From assembly GCA_965213935.1 (NCBI GenBank), contig CBDCAO010000011.1, forward strand, positions 682,001 through 746,000: a DNA stretch of 64,000 nt, written 5' to 3'. This DNA comes from Bin52 sp965213935. GTDB lineage: Bacteria; Pseudomonadota; Alphaproteobacteria; Thalassobaculales; Thalassobaculaceae. The notes under the pieces are model-generated. The model had not been told where the DNA came from. It saw nothing but the letters and a program-made list of their open reading frames with translations, and did not search any database. Below, piece by piece: positions 8,184 to 17,542 of this stretch. Made by a program: the position numbers and the translations under genes. Numbering within the stretch: position 1 is the first letter of the stretch; each line of letters starts with the position of its first letter.

Positions 8184-9596
8184 CTACGGCGACGCGGACG
8201 GTCGCAGGTAGGCACCCTGTCGCAGAAGCGCGGCCTGCAACTCCCGGATGTCGACCTCGGCCGCGGTGGTCCCGGCGCCCGCCGCCAGCGCCGCCGCCGC
8301 ACCGGCGGCCTGACCGGTCACCCAGCACTGGGGAATCTCGCGCATGAAGGTGTGGGTCTGGGCATCGGTCGAAAGGTGCCGCCCGGCTGCGAGCAGGTTC
8401 GCCGCGCCGCGTGCGACCAGGGCACGGTAGGGGATCGAGACCGGGTCGTACTTCGGCGCCAGGCTGGGGCTGACGCCGATCTCGTCGGCATGGCGCCGCC
8501 CGGCCTTCCAGTCGGGGCCGGTCATGGTGGCGAGGCCGCGCATGCGCCGGCTGTGCCGCACCCCGATCTGCGGCCCGGTGAGCATGATCCACGCTTCCTC
8601 GAACCCCGGTGCGTATTCGCGGTAGAAGGCCAGCAGGTCCTGCATCCGCTGTCGCGACAGGTGCTCGACCTGGTTGAGGTCCTCAAGGTCGAGCGCACTG
8701 AAGCCGCTCATCCTCGGGCCCATGAACACCACGACATCGTCCCGCCACGCCGGCATCGGCAACGAGAACTGGTTGAACCTCTCGCGGGCGCGACCGGTGA
8801 ATTCGGAAAACGCCTCCTTGCGCGTCATCTTGAACTCGAGCCACCGCGGCACGTCGAGCCCGCCGAACAGCCATGCCGTGTTCATGGTGTGGTGAATGCT
8901 GCCATCCTGGATGTCGCCGTCCGCCCGCTCTCCCGATCCGACGAAGATGTCACCGTCGCCGGTGGTGTCCACGACCATCGTACCCAGCACCGCGTGCCGG
9001 CCCTGTTTCGACTGCATGATCACGCCCCGGACACGTCCGTCCTCGACGATCGGTTCCGTTGCCCAGGCATGCAGCACGATGTCGACACCGGCCTCGCGCG
9101 CCAGGTCGTCGGCGGCGATCTTCAACCGCTCCGGGTCGATCATCGGCGCCCAGGTGACGATGCGGTGATGGGCCGAGAACCGGTTGGCCCAGTACTCGAC
9201 GTGACGTTCGTCCCGCGAGCCCCAGAGATCGCGGTCGGGACCGAGTATGGCGTCGGGTGGCAGCCGGTCGAGCACTTCCTCGCAGTAGCCGCGAAGCACC
9301 AGGTTCCCGTCCCAGTCGGTCATCCGGTCAATCCAGATCACCAGACCGCCGGTGGCGAGTCCGCCCAGGTGGTTGTAGCGCTCCACCAGCATGGTTCGCG
9401 CTCCGATCCGGGCGGCTGCGGTCGCCGCCGCGGTGCCGGCCGGTCCGCCACCGACCACCAGCACGTCGACCCGGTCGAGCACGGGGATCTCGCGCGCCGG
9501 TTCCGTGACCACGCCGCCGCCATCGCGCCGGCGCCGCGGCTCACGGTGAACGTCGAAGATCGCCTGGGTGTAGATCTGCCGGTCTTCGCCGCTCAT
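8184..9596 (-). CDS. FAD-dependent oxidoreductase, FAD_oxidored (PF12831-like) type (470 aa)
   Basis: The dinucleotide-binding motif VLVVGGGPAGTAAATAAARIG lies at about residue 45, after an arginine-rich N-terminal extension. The following NHLGGLATGGLV and the late AAGRHLSTDAQTHTFMREIPQCWVTGQAAG are typical of the PF12831 class of flavoproteins, which often act on carboxylates or with unknown substrates. The ATG at 9596 overlaps the stop of the CoA-transferase gene by 4 bp, a sign of translational coupling. I infer it is part of an acyl-CoA synthetase/CoA-transferase/oxidase catabolic operon. The exact reaction is unknown. Confidence 0.88.
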   Translation of the reverse strand: MSGEDRQIYTQAIFDVHREPRRRRDGGGVVTEPAREIPVLDRVDVLVVGGGPAGTAAATAAARIGARTMLVERYNHLGGLATGGLVIWIDRMTDWDGNLVLRGYCEEVLDRLPPDAILGPDRDLWGSRDERHVEYWANRFSAHHRIVTWAPMIDPERLKIAADDLAREAGVDIVLHAWATEPIVEDGRVRGVIMQSKQGRHAVLGTMVVDTTGDGDIFVGSGERADGDIQDGSIHHTMNTAWLFGGLDVPRWLEFKMTRKEAFSEFTGRARERFNQFSLPMPAWRDDVVVFMGPRMSGFSALDLEDLNQVEHLSRQRMQDLLAFYREYAPGFEEAWIMLTGPQIGVRHSRRMRGLATMTGPDWKAGRRHADEIGVSPSLAPKYDPVSIPYRALVARGAANLLAAGRHLSTDAQTHTFMREIPQCWVTGQAAGAAAALAAGAGTTAAEVDIRELQAALLRQGAYLRPSASP

Positions 9597-10759
9597 TTCA
9601 CGCTCCGGGTCCTGTTGATCAGGCGGTCGGTATCCGCACCGAGGCGCGGCGGCGGAACCGATGGCCCGATTGCCTCGCCGTCGGCCTTGAAACCGAGCGT
9701 CGGCAGATGCACCGGAGCGGCGGCGCCCGGGATTTCCACCGGCCGGGTGATTTCGCGCGCCGCCACCTGTGCACCGGCGAGAACCTCGTCGAGGCCGCGA
9801 ACCCGCGCGGCAGGAACGCCGGCGCTGTCGAGCACCTGTTCCCAGTGTTCCGCGGTCCCGGTTGCGAACCGGTCGGAGAACTGGCGGCGCAGCACGTCGG
9901 CGTTCTCCCGGCGACGGGCCGGGTCGGCCAGGCGCGGGTCGACGAGGATACCGACCAGCCCGAGCGCCGCGCACAGGTTGCGGAACTGTGCCTCGGTATT
10001 GGCCGCGATCAGCAGCAGACCGTCGCGAGTCTCGAAAGCCCCCGACGACGGAGATCCGCTCCACGCCTCGTTTCCGGATGCGGCCGGCTGCCAGCCGGTA
10101 TTGAGATGATTGACCACCAGCGAGTTCATGAGCATCAGGGCGGTATCGAGCATCGCGACGTCGACATGAACGGCATTGCCGGTGCGGCGTACCTCGTGCA
10201 GCGCCGAGACCATGGCGAACGCTCCGTTCAGGCCGGTCGCGTAGTCGACATAGGGAGCACCCACCTTGTTTGGCTCGGTCTGTGGCGTGCCGGTTGTCCG
10301 CATGATACCGCACATGGCCTGCACGATGTGGTCGTACGCCCGGCGGTGTCCGATCGGGCCGTCCTGGCCGAACGCCGAGATCGAGCAGTAGACGATGTCG
10401 GGCTTCAGCGTCACGACCTTCCCGAAGTCAAGGCCGAGCCGTGATGCGACCCCGGGCGAAAAGTTCTCCACCATGATGTCCGCCGTGCGGATGAGGTCGC
10501 AGGCAGCCGCAAGGTCGCCGGCACTCTTCAGGTCGAGCGTCACCGACTGCTTGCCGGCGTTCTGTGTCAGGAACGCCGTCGCCATGCCCTGGTCTTCCAG
10601 GCCGGCGGGAGCGGGGCCCGAGCGGGTCCAGTCACCGGCATCGGGGTGCTCGATCTTGATCACTTCGGCGCCGAGAAGGGCCAGCTGATAGGTCGCGTAG
10701 GGGCCGGCAAGCACGCGGGAAAGATCGACGACGCGCACACCGGTCAGCGGTTCGAACAT
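9593..10759 (-). CDS. CaiB/BaiF family CoA-transferase (388 aa)
   Basis: Class III CoA-transferase. The opening LTGVRVVDLSRVLAGPYATYQLALLGAEVIKIE (shown here only to define the fold) and the AGDWTR loop are hallmark features. The catalytic Asp is D172 in PYVDYATG. It moves CoA between carboxylic acids via enzyme-bound anhydride intermediates. Full length for the family. It follows the acyl-CoA synthetase by 33 bp and overlaps the next gene by 4 bp, so it is the middle gene of a three-gene operon. Confidence 0.93.
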   Translation of the reverse strand: MFEPLTGVRVVDLSRVLAGPYATYQLALLGAEVIKIEHPDAGDWTRSGPAPAGLEDQGMATAFLTQNAGKQSVTLDLKSAGDLAAACDLIRTADIMVENFSPGVASRLGLDFGKVVTLKPDIVYCSISAFGQDGPIGHRRAYDHIVQAMCGIMRTTGTPQTEPNKVGAPYVDYATGLNGAFAMVSALHEVRRTGNAVHVDVAMLDTALMLMNSLVVNHLNTGWQPAASGNEAWSGSPSSGAFETRDGLLLIAANTEAQFRNLCAALGLVGILVDPRLADPARRRENADVLRRQFSDRFATGTAEHWEQVLDSAGVPAARVRGLDEVLAGAQVAAREITRPVEIPGAAAPVHLPTLGFKADGEAIGPSVPPPRLGADTDRLINRTRSVK

Positions 10760-10792
10760 CGGGCTGTTCCTTGCTGCGGCCTGCCGGCCATG

Positions 10793-12445
10793 TCACGGGG
10801 ATCGGGACTGGTCCGCGCCGGCGGCCTCGGCGCGCAGTTCAACCCGCCGGATCTTGCCGGAGATCGTCTTCGGCAGGGTGTCGCGGAACTCGATCTCGCG
10901 CGGATACTTGTAGGGTGCGGTCACTGACTTGACGAAGTCCTGGATCTCGCCGACGAGGTCGTCGGACGCCGTGTGCCCGCCCGCCAGAACCACGTAGGCC
11001 TTCACGATCTCGCCGCGCAGCTGGTCGGGCTTGGCGACCACGGCTGACTCCAGAACCGCCGGGTGCTCGATGAGTGCGCTCTCGACCTCGAACGGACTGA
11101 TCCTGTAGCCGGCAGAGGTAATGATGTCGTCGGAGCGCCCGACGAACCAGATGTAGCCGTCTGCGTCGCGGGTCGCGGTATCTCCGGTGTAGTACCAGCC
11201 ATTGCGGAACGCGGTTGCGGTTTCCGCCGGGTCGCCGAAGTAACCGTGAAACAGCCCGGGCGGCCACGGGTCGGCAAGCCGCACCCCGATGTGTCCGACG
11301 GTACCGTCCGCCACCACGGTCCCGTCATCATCGATGATGTCGACGTCGATTCCGGGAACCGGGCGGCCCATCGAGCCCGGGCGGATGTCCATGCCGGGGA
11401 AGTTCGCGACCAGGTTCACGGTCTCGGTCTGGCCGTAGCCGTCATGGACATCACAGCCTGTCGCCGCCTTCCAGGCCTGCATTGCCTGCGGGTTGAGCGG
11501 TTCGCCGGCACCCATGCAGTGTCGCAGCGACGACAGGTCGTAGCCGGAGATGTCCATCTGCGCGAACACCCGGTAGATGGTGGGCGGTGCGCAGAACGTG
11601 GTGACCCTGTGTGCCTGGATGATGCGGAGGTGCTCGTCGGGATCGAACCCGTCACCGTCGAACAGCAGGACGGCGGCGCCGGCAAGCAGCGGCGGAAACA
11701 CCAGGCCCCATGCCGCCTTGGCCCAGCCGGTGTCGGTGAGCGTCCAGTGAACGTCGTCCTCGGTGAGCGTCATCCAGTACCTCATGGTGATGGTGTGCGC
11801 GAGACCGTAGGCGTGGTCGCGCTCGACCATCTTCGGCTGCGACGTGGTGCCGGACGTGAAATAGATGAGAATCGGATCGGTTGCCCGGCCCGGGGCCAGC
11901 CGTGAGCGATCGAGCGCCGGCGGCGCCGCGGCGCAGGCCTGGTCCATCGATATCCAGCCGTCGCGTTCGGCATCGACCACGATCAGGTGGCGCACCCCCG
12001 GACAGGCGTCCCGGACCGCCTCGACCTTCCCGACATGGGCCGCGGTCACGATGACGACCGACGCGCCCGAGCGGTTGATCCTGTATTCGATGTCGCGCGC
12101 CGTCAGCAGGCTGGTGCCGGGCATGGCCACCGCGCCCGTCTTCATGCAGGCAAGCAGCACGTGGTGCCAGGCGGGAATGCGCGGGATCATGACGAACACC
12201 TTCTGGCCCCGTGCCACCCCGAGATCGAGCAGCACATTGGCGAGCCGGTCGGATGCCCGGTCGATATCCGAGTAGCTGTGCCGGGAGACCGACCCGTCCG
12301 ATGCCACCGCGAGCAGTGCGGTGCGATCGGCGTTCCGGGCCCGTTCGGAGACGACGTCAAAGGCAAAGTTGAAGTCTTCCGGAATGGTCAGCCGGAAGTT
12401 CTCGCGCAGTGCCCGGTAATCGAAGGGCGATGCGTCAGCACCCAT
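10793..12445 (-). CDS. AMP-dependent acyl-CoA synthetase/ligase (550 aa)
   Basis: Adenylate-forming ligase that converts a carboxylic acid, ATP and CoA to acyl-CoA. Motifs in order: the phosphate-binding loop IYFTSGTTSQPKMVE, the aromatic DGYGQTETVN, the hinge region YYTGDTATRDADGYIWFVGR and the catalytic Lys in PKTISGKIRRVELR. The pattern is closest to medium-chain/acetyl-CoA-synthetase-like proteins. The start at 12445 is preceded by GGAGG at a good distance; an upstream in-frame ATG (12472) lacks one. It heads the operon with the CaiB-type transferase and FAD-oxidoreductase and diverges from the DMT exporter. Confidence 0.93.
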   Translation of the reverse strand: MGADASPFDYRALRENFRLTIPEDFNFAFDVVSERARNADRTALLAVASDGSVSRHSYSDIDRASDRLANVLLDLGVARGQKVFVMIPRIPAWHHVLLACMKTGAVAMPGTSLLTARDIEYRINRSGASVVIVTAAHVGKVEAVRDACPGVRHLIVVDAERDGWISMDQACAAAPPALDRSRLAPGRATDPILIYFTSGTTSQPKMVERDHAYGLAHTITMRYWMTLTEDDVHWTLTDTGWAKAAWGLVFPPLLAGAAVLLFDGDGFDPDEHLRIIQAHRVTTFCAPPTIYRVFAQMDISGYDLSSLRHCMGAGEPLNPQAMQAWKAATGCDVHDGYGQTETVNLVANFPGMDIRPGSMGRPVPGIDVDIIDDDGTVVADGTVGHIGVRLADPWPPGLFHGYFGDPAETATAFRNGWYYTGDTATRDADGYIWFVGRSDDIITSAGYRISPFEVESALIEHPAVLESAVVAKPDQLRGEIVKAYVVLAGGHTASDDLVGEIQDFVKSVTAPYKYPREIEFRDTLPKTISGKIRRVELRAEAAGADQSRSP

Positions 12446-12687
12446 GTCGGTTGCCTCCGTTGTGATCCGCGCCATGTGAAAGCAGTTTGAACCCGGGTTC
12501 AAGTCCGCGTGCCGATGCCGTATCGCGGGTTGCATTCTCCGGCGCCGGACAAATACAGTGCCGGCCCCCTTGGCCCAGGCTCCTCCCTCTTCCGTGGCCG
12601 CCCGCGCCCCGCTGTCCGGAGACATGCCATCAGCAGGCCCCGCACACACACCGGCACCGGACCGGTAGGGCCGCCGGGGGCTGCCCG

Positions 12688-13569
12688 ATGACGCCGGCCG
12701 AGCACCGTGCCGCGCGCAACAATATGGCCGGCGCGCTGTGGATGTGCGCCACCGTCTGTTGCTTCACGGCGATGGCGGTGGCCGGTCGCGAGCTCTCCGA
12801 TACCATGTCGACAGCGCAGATCATGGTGCTGCGCAGCCTGGTCGGCCTGGTGATTGTCCTGCCGCTGGCACTGTCTGCCGGGCGGATCGCCACCCGCCGG
12901 CCGTTGCTGCATGTGGCGCGCAACGGCGTTCATTTCGTCGGCCAGTACGCGTGGTTCTACGGTATCGCGGTCCTCAGCCTCGTCGACATGAGCGCGCTGA
13001 TGGCAACTACCCCGATCTGGTCGACGCTGTTCGCGGTCGCGTTCCTGCGCGAACGGGCCGGACTGCGGCGCTGGCTCATCATCGCACTCGGTTTCGCCGG
13101 CGTCCTCGTTATCCTGCGCCCGCACACCCTGCCGGTGTCGTGGGCGGCACTGGTCTGCATCTTCGGAGCTGCCGGCTATGCCGGAGCCAACGTGTTGTCA
13201 AAGGAACTCATGCGCACCGACACGCCGCTGCAGATCGTCTTCTGGATGCTGCTGATCCAGCTGCCGATCGCGACGCTGGCAAACTGGGGCGCCTGGTCGC
13301 CGGTCGCCTGGGAGGACGCGGGCTGGATTCTGGTCGTGGGGGCGACGGGCGTACTCGCCCATCTCACCATGAACCAGTCGATCCGGCTCGGTGACATCTC
13401 GATCGTGGTCCCGGTCACCTACCTGCAGCTGCCGCTGATCGGACTGGCGGGATTCATCCTGTTCCAGGAAGTACCGGAGGTCATGGTGCTCGCCGGTGCC
13501 GCCATGATCATTGGCGGGACCTGGTGGAACTTCGTTGCCGAACGCCGGATTGCCCGAAGCGGGCGCTGA
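12688..13569 (+). CDS. EamA/DMT-superfamily membrane exporter (293 aa)
   Basis: The protein is hydrophobic throughout with about ten predicted membrane segments in two homologous halves, the pattern of EamA (RhaT/YdcZ) transporters. Examples are MVLRSLVGLVIVLPLAL in the first half and LIGLAGFILFQEVPEVMVLAG in the second. Members export amino acids, nucleosides or other metabolites by proton exchange. The ATG at 12688 gives the usual short N-terminus before the first helix. It is divergent from the acyl-CoA synthetase operon across about 240 bp, and its 3' end is 4 bp from the convergent SDR gene. Confidence 0.92.
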   Translation: MTPAEHRAARNNMAGALWMCATVCCFTAMAVAGRELSDTMSTAQIMVLRSLVGLVIVLPLALSAGRIATRRPLLHVARNGVHFVGQYAWFYGIAVLSLVDMSALMATTPIWSTLFAVAFLRERAGLRRWLIIALGFAGVLVILRPHTLPVSWAALVCIFGAAGYAGANVLSKELMRTDTPLQIVFWMLLIQLPIATLANWGAWSPVAWEDAGWILVVGATGVLAHLTMNQSIRLGDISIVVPVTYLQLPLIGLAGFILFQEVPEVMVLAGAAMIIGGTWWNFVAERRIARSGR

Positions 13570-13573
13570 TCGC

Positions 13574-14332
13574 TCAGATGCTGGTCGCGCCCCCGTCGAC
13601 GACCACCTCGCTGCCGGTCATGTAAGACGACTCGTCGGACGCCAGGAACAGGACCGCGGCCACCACCTCGTCGATGGTCCCGAGCCGGCCCATCGCCACC
13701 CGCGTGAGCCGTTCCTCCAGCACCGCGGGATCGCCCATCGCGGCCCGCACCATGTCGGTATCGATAGGGCCGGGGAACACCGCGTTGCACCTGATGCCCT
13801 CACGGGCGTGCTGGGCCGCGGTTACCTTGCTCAGAATCCTGACCGCACCCTTGCTGGCGGCATAGGCCGGCTCCTGGTGCGTGGACTGACCGATGCCTGC
13901 CACCGAGACGATGTTGATGATCGACCCGCCGCCGCTTGCGCGCATCGCCGGAATCGCGTGCTTGATCCCGAGAAACACGCCCCTGGCATTGACCGCCTGG
14001 ACCCGGTCCCACTCCTCGACCGTGCGCTCCTCGATCGGAACCCGGTTGATCACGATACCGGCATTGTTGACCAGGATGTCGAGACGGCCGAACCGGCCGG
14101 TGGCATGGTCGACGGCCCGCTTCCAGTCGTCCTCGCGGGTGACATCGAGATGGACGTAGTCCGCCTCGGCACCCTTCGCCCTGACCGAGGCTTCCACCTC
14201 CCGGCCGGCGTCGTCTCGGACGTCACCGAACACCACCCGCGCACCGTGGGCGGCGAAGGTCTGCGCTTCCGCGGCTCCCTGGCCCCTGGCTCCTCCGCTG
14301 ATCAACGCGACCTTTCCCTCGAGCCTGCCCAT
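13574..14332 (-). CDS. Short-chain dehydrogenase/reductase (252 aa)
   Basis: Classical SDR: the coenzyme loop is SGGARGQGAAEA, the NNAG motif is LVNNAGIVI, and the catalytic Ser and Tyr-Lys lie in IINIVSVAG and YAASKGAVRIL. It ends SEVVVDGGATSI. Length and motifs resemble 3-oxoacyl-ACP reductase or hydroxysteroid/glucose dehydrogenases, but no substrate can be assigned. It may be transcribed after the second TauD gene, 83 bp upstream. Confidence 0.92.
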   Translation of the reverse strand: MGRLEGKVALISGGARGQGAAEAQTFAAHGARVVFGDVRDDAGREVEASVRAKGAEADYVHLDVTREDDWKRAVDHATGRFGRLDILVNNAGIVINRVPIEERTVEEWDRVQAVNARGVFLGIKHAIPAMRASGGGSIINIVSVAGIGQSTHQEPAYAASKGAVRILSKVTAAQHAREGIRCNAVFPGPIDTDMVRAAMGDPAVLEERLTRVAMGRLGTIDEVVAAVLFLASDESSYMTGSEVVVDGGATSI

Positions 14333-14415
14333 TTCGTCTCTCCCTCATTGTTCCGTGCAGGGAACCTGCGCAATGCCTTGAACCCCGCCAAAAGGACCAG
14401 GGCATCCCGCGCGGC

Positions 14416-15267
14416 TCAGAACGGGCGGTCACCGCGAACGAGCGCCCGGTAGAGCATTCTGTGCTGCGAGTGGTCGTAGTCGAAGCCCGCCCGGTGCATC
14501 GCTGAACGATTGTCCACCAGCAGCATGTCTCCGAGTCGGTAGGAGTGGGTGTAGGTAAACTCGGTCCTGATCGCAACCTCGAGCAGTTCGTCGAGGAACT
14601 TCTGGGTTTCTGCCGGGTCCAAGCCTGTCACGCGCTCGGTCTTGTTTTGGTGGAACCAGATGGCGCGCGTACCGCGTTCCGGGTGGGTGCGCACCAGGGG
14701 ATGGAGCATCGGCGTGCCGCCTGCGGTGCGCTGGTCCGCCACCACGTCCGGGTTGCCGGTTGCGGCCCGCGCGCTGCTGATCAGCGTGTTCTCGGTCTGC
14801 ATGTCGGCGATGCGCGCCTGCCAGTCCCGTGGAAGCGCTTCCCAGGCCGCGCGCATGTTGCAGACCGAGGTGCCGCCGCCACTGTCGGGCAGCGCCACCG
14901 GATAGAGGCAGGTCACCTTCGGAGGACAGGCCTGGTTGGTATGGTCGGTATGCCAGGTGGCGTTCGCCGCAACCTTTGCCGGCTTTCCCCGGCTGTCGGT
15001 GTGCCGGTTCGACAGCACGCTGACCAGCGGGACGTCCTCGACGACGTGACGGCGGTTCTGGTCTTCCATCGGTTCGCCGAACAGCGACACGGCCGCCAGG
15101 AACTCGGCGGGTCCGAAACGCTGGTTTCGGATCACCAGCGCAACGTGGTCCACGAGCGCCTCGTTCAGCCGCTCGCGGGTTTCGGGACTGACCGGGCGGG
15201 AGAGGTCGACCCCGTGCACCTCGGCACCGACGTGGGGTCGGATCGGTGTGATTTCCATGTCGGTCAC
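14416..15267 (-). CDS. TauD/TfdA-family Fe(II)/2-oxoglutarate dioxygenase (283 aa), copy 2
   Basis: The iron triad is H106-x-D108 (TWHTDHT) and H258 (NRSAMH), with R270/R274 as the likely 2-oxoglutarate ligands (HRMLYRALVRG). GTG at 15267 was chosen because GAGGAG sits five bases upstream, whereas the internal ATG at 15258 has no such site. It lies 9 bp after the zinc alcohol dehydrogenase gene on the same strand, so an oxidation cascade (alcohol oxidation plus hydroxylation of one substrate) is plausible but unproven. It is only distantly similar to copies 1 and 3. Confidence 0.92.
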   Translation of the reverse strand: MTDMEITPIRPHVGAEVHGVDLSRPVSPETRERLNEALVDHVALVIRNQRFGPAEFLAAVSLFGEPMEDQNRRHVVEDVPLVSVLSNRHTDSRGKPAKVAANATWHTDHTNQACPPKVTCLYPVALPDSGGGTSVCNMRAAWEALPRDWQARIADMQTENTLISSARAATGNPDVVADQRTAGGTPMLHPLVRTHPERGTRAIWFHQNKTERVTGLDPAETQKFLDELLEVAIRTEFTYTHSYRLGDMLLVDNRSAMHRAGFDYDHSQHRMLYRALVRGDRPF

Positions 15268-15276
15268 GCTGTCTCC

Positions 15277-16371
15277 TCAGGCGGCCACGCCGAAGTCGAT
15301 CACCGTGCGCACCACCCGGCCTTCCTTCATTGCCCTGAAGCCGTCATTGATCTCCTCGAGGCTGATCCGGTCGGAGACCCACTCGTCGAGATGCAGGCGG
15401 CCCTGCATGTACAGCTCGATGAGCCGCGGCATGTCGACCCGGAACCGGTTCGAGCCCATGCTCGATCCCTGGATCTTGCGTTCGCGCAGAAAGTCCCAGC
15501 CGTGAAGCTCGATCTTCTCGCCGAACGGCACCATGCCGACAATGGTTGCTGTGCCACCCATCGCCAGCATCCTGAAACACTGCTCGGCAGTGATCTTGAG
15601 CCCGAGACACTCGATCGCATGGTGAACCCCGCCGCGGGTCATCTCCATGATGCGCTCGACCGGGTCCCCGTCATTCGGGTTGACGAGATCGGTGGCGCCG
15701 AGCTTGGCGGCGAGCTGCAGTTTCGACGGGTTGGTGTCGACGGCGATGATCCGCCCGGCTCCGGCCACGTAGGCGCCCTCGATCGCCGCCATGCCGACCC
15801 CGCCGCAGCCGACCACGGCGACGGATTCGCCCATGCGAACGCCCGCGGTGTTGACCGCGGCACCGAAACCGGTGATCACGCCGCAGCCGATCAGGGCCGC
15901 CCTGTCCAGCGGCATGTCCTTGCGGATCTTTACCAGCGCGTTCTCGTGCACCAGCATCTGTTCGGCAAAGGACGACAGGTTGAACCCGGTGTGCAGGCGC
16001 TGCGGCTTGTCCCACTCGAGCCTGCGTGCCTCGCCCGGCGGCATCTTGACATCGGTATTGCTGCAGATCATCGGCCGGCCGGTGGTGCAGTTCTCGCAGG
16101 TGCCGCAGAACACCGAGAGGCAGGTGATCACGTGATCACCCGGCTTGACATAGGTGACGCCGTCGCCGACCTGTTCCACGATCCCCGCCGATTCATGCCC
16201 CAGCACCACGGGCAGCGGATGCGGATACAGCCCTTCGATGAAGTGCAGGTCGGAATGACACAGCCCGGCAATCGCCGTGCGCAGCAGCACTTCGCGCGAC
16301 TGCGGCTTGCGCAGACTGACATCCTCGATCACCAGGGGGGTATTGGGTTCATACAGGACCGCGGCTTTCAT
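15277..16371 (-). CDS. Zinc-dependent alcohol dehydrogenase, class III-like (364 aa)
   Basis: Medium-chain dehydrogenase with both zinc sites: catalytic C38, H59 and the Cys of the IGCGVITG segment, and structural zinc C89, C92, C95 and C103 (CGTCENCTTGRPMIC). The NAD site is VAVVGCGGVGMAAIEGAYVAG. The GCGVITGFGAAVNTAGV segment resembles the class III (formaldehyde/S-hydroxymethyl) and mycothiol-type branch. Glutathione-dependent formaldehyde oxidation is one option; a general aryl or alkyl alcohol is another. It is probably co-transcribed with the TauD copy 2 gene. Confidence 0.92.
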   Translation of the reverse strand: MKAAVLYEPNTPLVIEDVSLRKPQSREVLLRTAIAGLCHSDLHFIEGLYPHPLPVVLGHESAGIVEQVGDGVTYVKPGDHVITCLSVFCGTCENCTTGRPMICSNTDVKMPPGEARRLEWDKPQRLHTGFNLSSFAEQMLVHENALVKIRKDMPLDRAALIGCGVITGFGAAVNTAGVRMGESVAVVGCGGVGMAAIEGAYVAGAGRIIAVDTNPSKLQLAAKLGATDLVNPNDGDPVERIMEMTRGGVHHAIECLGLKITAEQCFRMLAMGGTATIVGMVPFGEKIELHGWDFLRERKIQGSSMGSNRFRVDMPRLIELYMQGRLHLDEWVSDRISLEEINDGFRAMKEGRVVRTVIDFGVAA

Positions 16372-16719
16372 CGCCCATTCCTCCGTGTCGGCACCACATC
16401 GGATGGACTGTTCCAGACCACCGGGACAAAAGCAATTCCGCATCTCCGGGACACCGCGCTGGCAGACAGCGCATGTACCCGGGCGCACTCCGGTGCCGGG
16501 GGCATGGAATTTGCGGTCACGGCGGAACCTCGGGTTTCGCAGTCCACGGGCGAGGATGTCTCGGTTCCGGCCAGTCTTGCGGATCTGGAGTGCAGGCAAC
16601 GCAGGGTCGTATAGGCTGACCGCATGCCAGCATGGAGGACCCCGGGCATCTTCAAACTGACCCACGACCCTCCGGCGCAGCCTCGTGACAGCGGGTCCGG
16701 ACCGGGTTATGGAGGCGGG
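16372..16719. other. Intergenic region between divergent ADH and DUF3047 genes
   Basis: This 348-bp stretch must hold both divergent promoters. I see no reading frame, repeat or hairpin that I can support. Confidence 0.5.
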
Positions 16720-17370
16720 ATGGTGTCCCGCCTTGCCCTCGCCGCCGTCGTCCTCCTCATCACTGCGCCGTTACGGGCGGAGCCGCTCGTGCTGGGCCAC
16801 TTTTCTTCCGGCGACGCGAAAGGCTGGGAGCTGCGTCATTTCGAGGGCGAGACGCGCTACCGCATCGTGGAAGACGCGGGGGCGAAGGTACTGGAAGCCG
16901 AGAGCGAAGCCGCGGCGTCCAGCCTCTATCTCGAAAGGGAGATCGACCTTGCCGGGCGCCCGGTGCTGGAGTGGCGCTGGAAGATCGAGGCGCCGCTCGC
17001 GGTGGCGGACGAGCGTGTCAAGGAAGGCGACGATTTTGCCGCACGGGTCTATGTCGTGGCGCCGGGCGAGGGGCTGTTCGGGTTGCCGACCGCGATTTCC
17101 TATGTCTGGTCGGGCAATGCGCCCGTTGGCGCGGACTGGCCCAATCCGTTTACGTCCAAGGTGCGGATGGTGGCTGTCGAGTCAGGCCCGGACGGTGCCG
17201 GCAAATGGCGCAGCTACCGCCGCAACGTCCGTGAGGACTTCCGCCGCCTGTTCGACCGCGAGGTGGACGAGCTGGAGGGAGTTGCCGTGATGACCGACAC
17301 CGACAACAGCCGCCAGCACGCCCGGGCCTGGTACGGCGACATCCTGTTGAGAGCGGAAGACGGAAACTGA
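16720..17370 (+). CDS. DUF3047-domain protein, exported (216 aa)
   Basis: It starts MVSRLALAAVVLLITAPLRA, a clear signal peptide with a likely cut before EPL. The mature protein matches the DUF3047 pattern: VLEWRWKIEAPLAVADERVKEGDD, AARVYVVAP, and a C-terminal segment SYRRNVREDFRRLFDREVDEL followed by VAVMTDTDNSRQHARAWYGDI (both given in part). The family is probably a periplasmic beta-sandwich protein of unknown function. The ATG at 16720 follows GGAGGCGGG. It is a single gene with no obvious partner. Confidence 0.88.
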   Translation: MVSRLALAAVVLLITAPLRAEPLVLGHFSSGDAKGWELRHFEGETRYRIVEDAGAKVLEAESEAAASSLYLEREIDLAGRPVLEWRWKIEAPLAVADERVKEGDDFAARVYVVAPGEGLFGLPTAISYVWSGNAPVGADWPNPFTSKVRMVAVESGPDGAGKWRSYRRNVREDFRRLFDREVDELEGVAVMTDTDNSRQHARAWYGDILLRAEDGN

Positions 17371-17542
17371 CGCTCCGTGAACTCCTGTTTCGTGTGCAAC
17401 GCCACACCGGGCGAACGGGTCTCCTGATCTTCCGTCATCGCAGGTCAGGCTTCCTGAAATCGCGAGGATGCCGACCGTTGCGATCAGCCCGCACCTGGAG
17501 CAGTGTGCGCCAGTCAGGCACCCGTTTGCATGGAGGCGGCCC

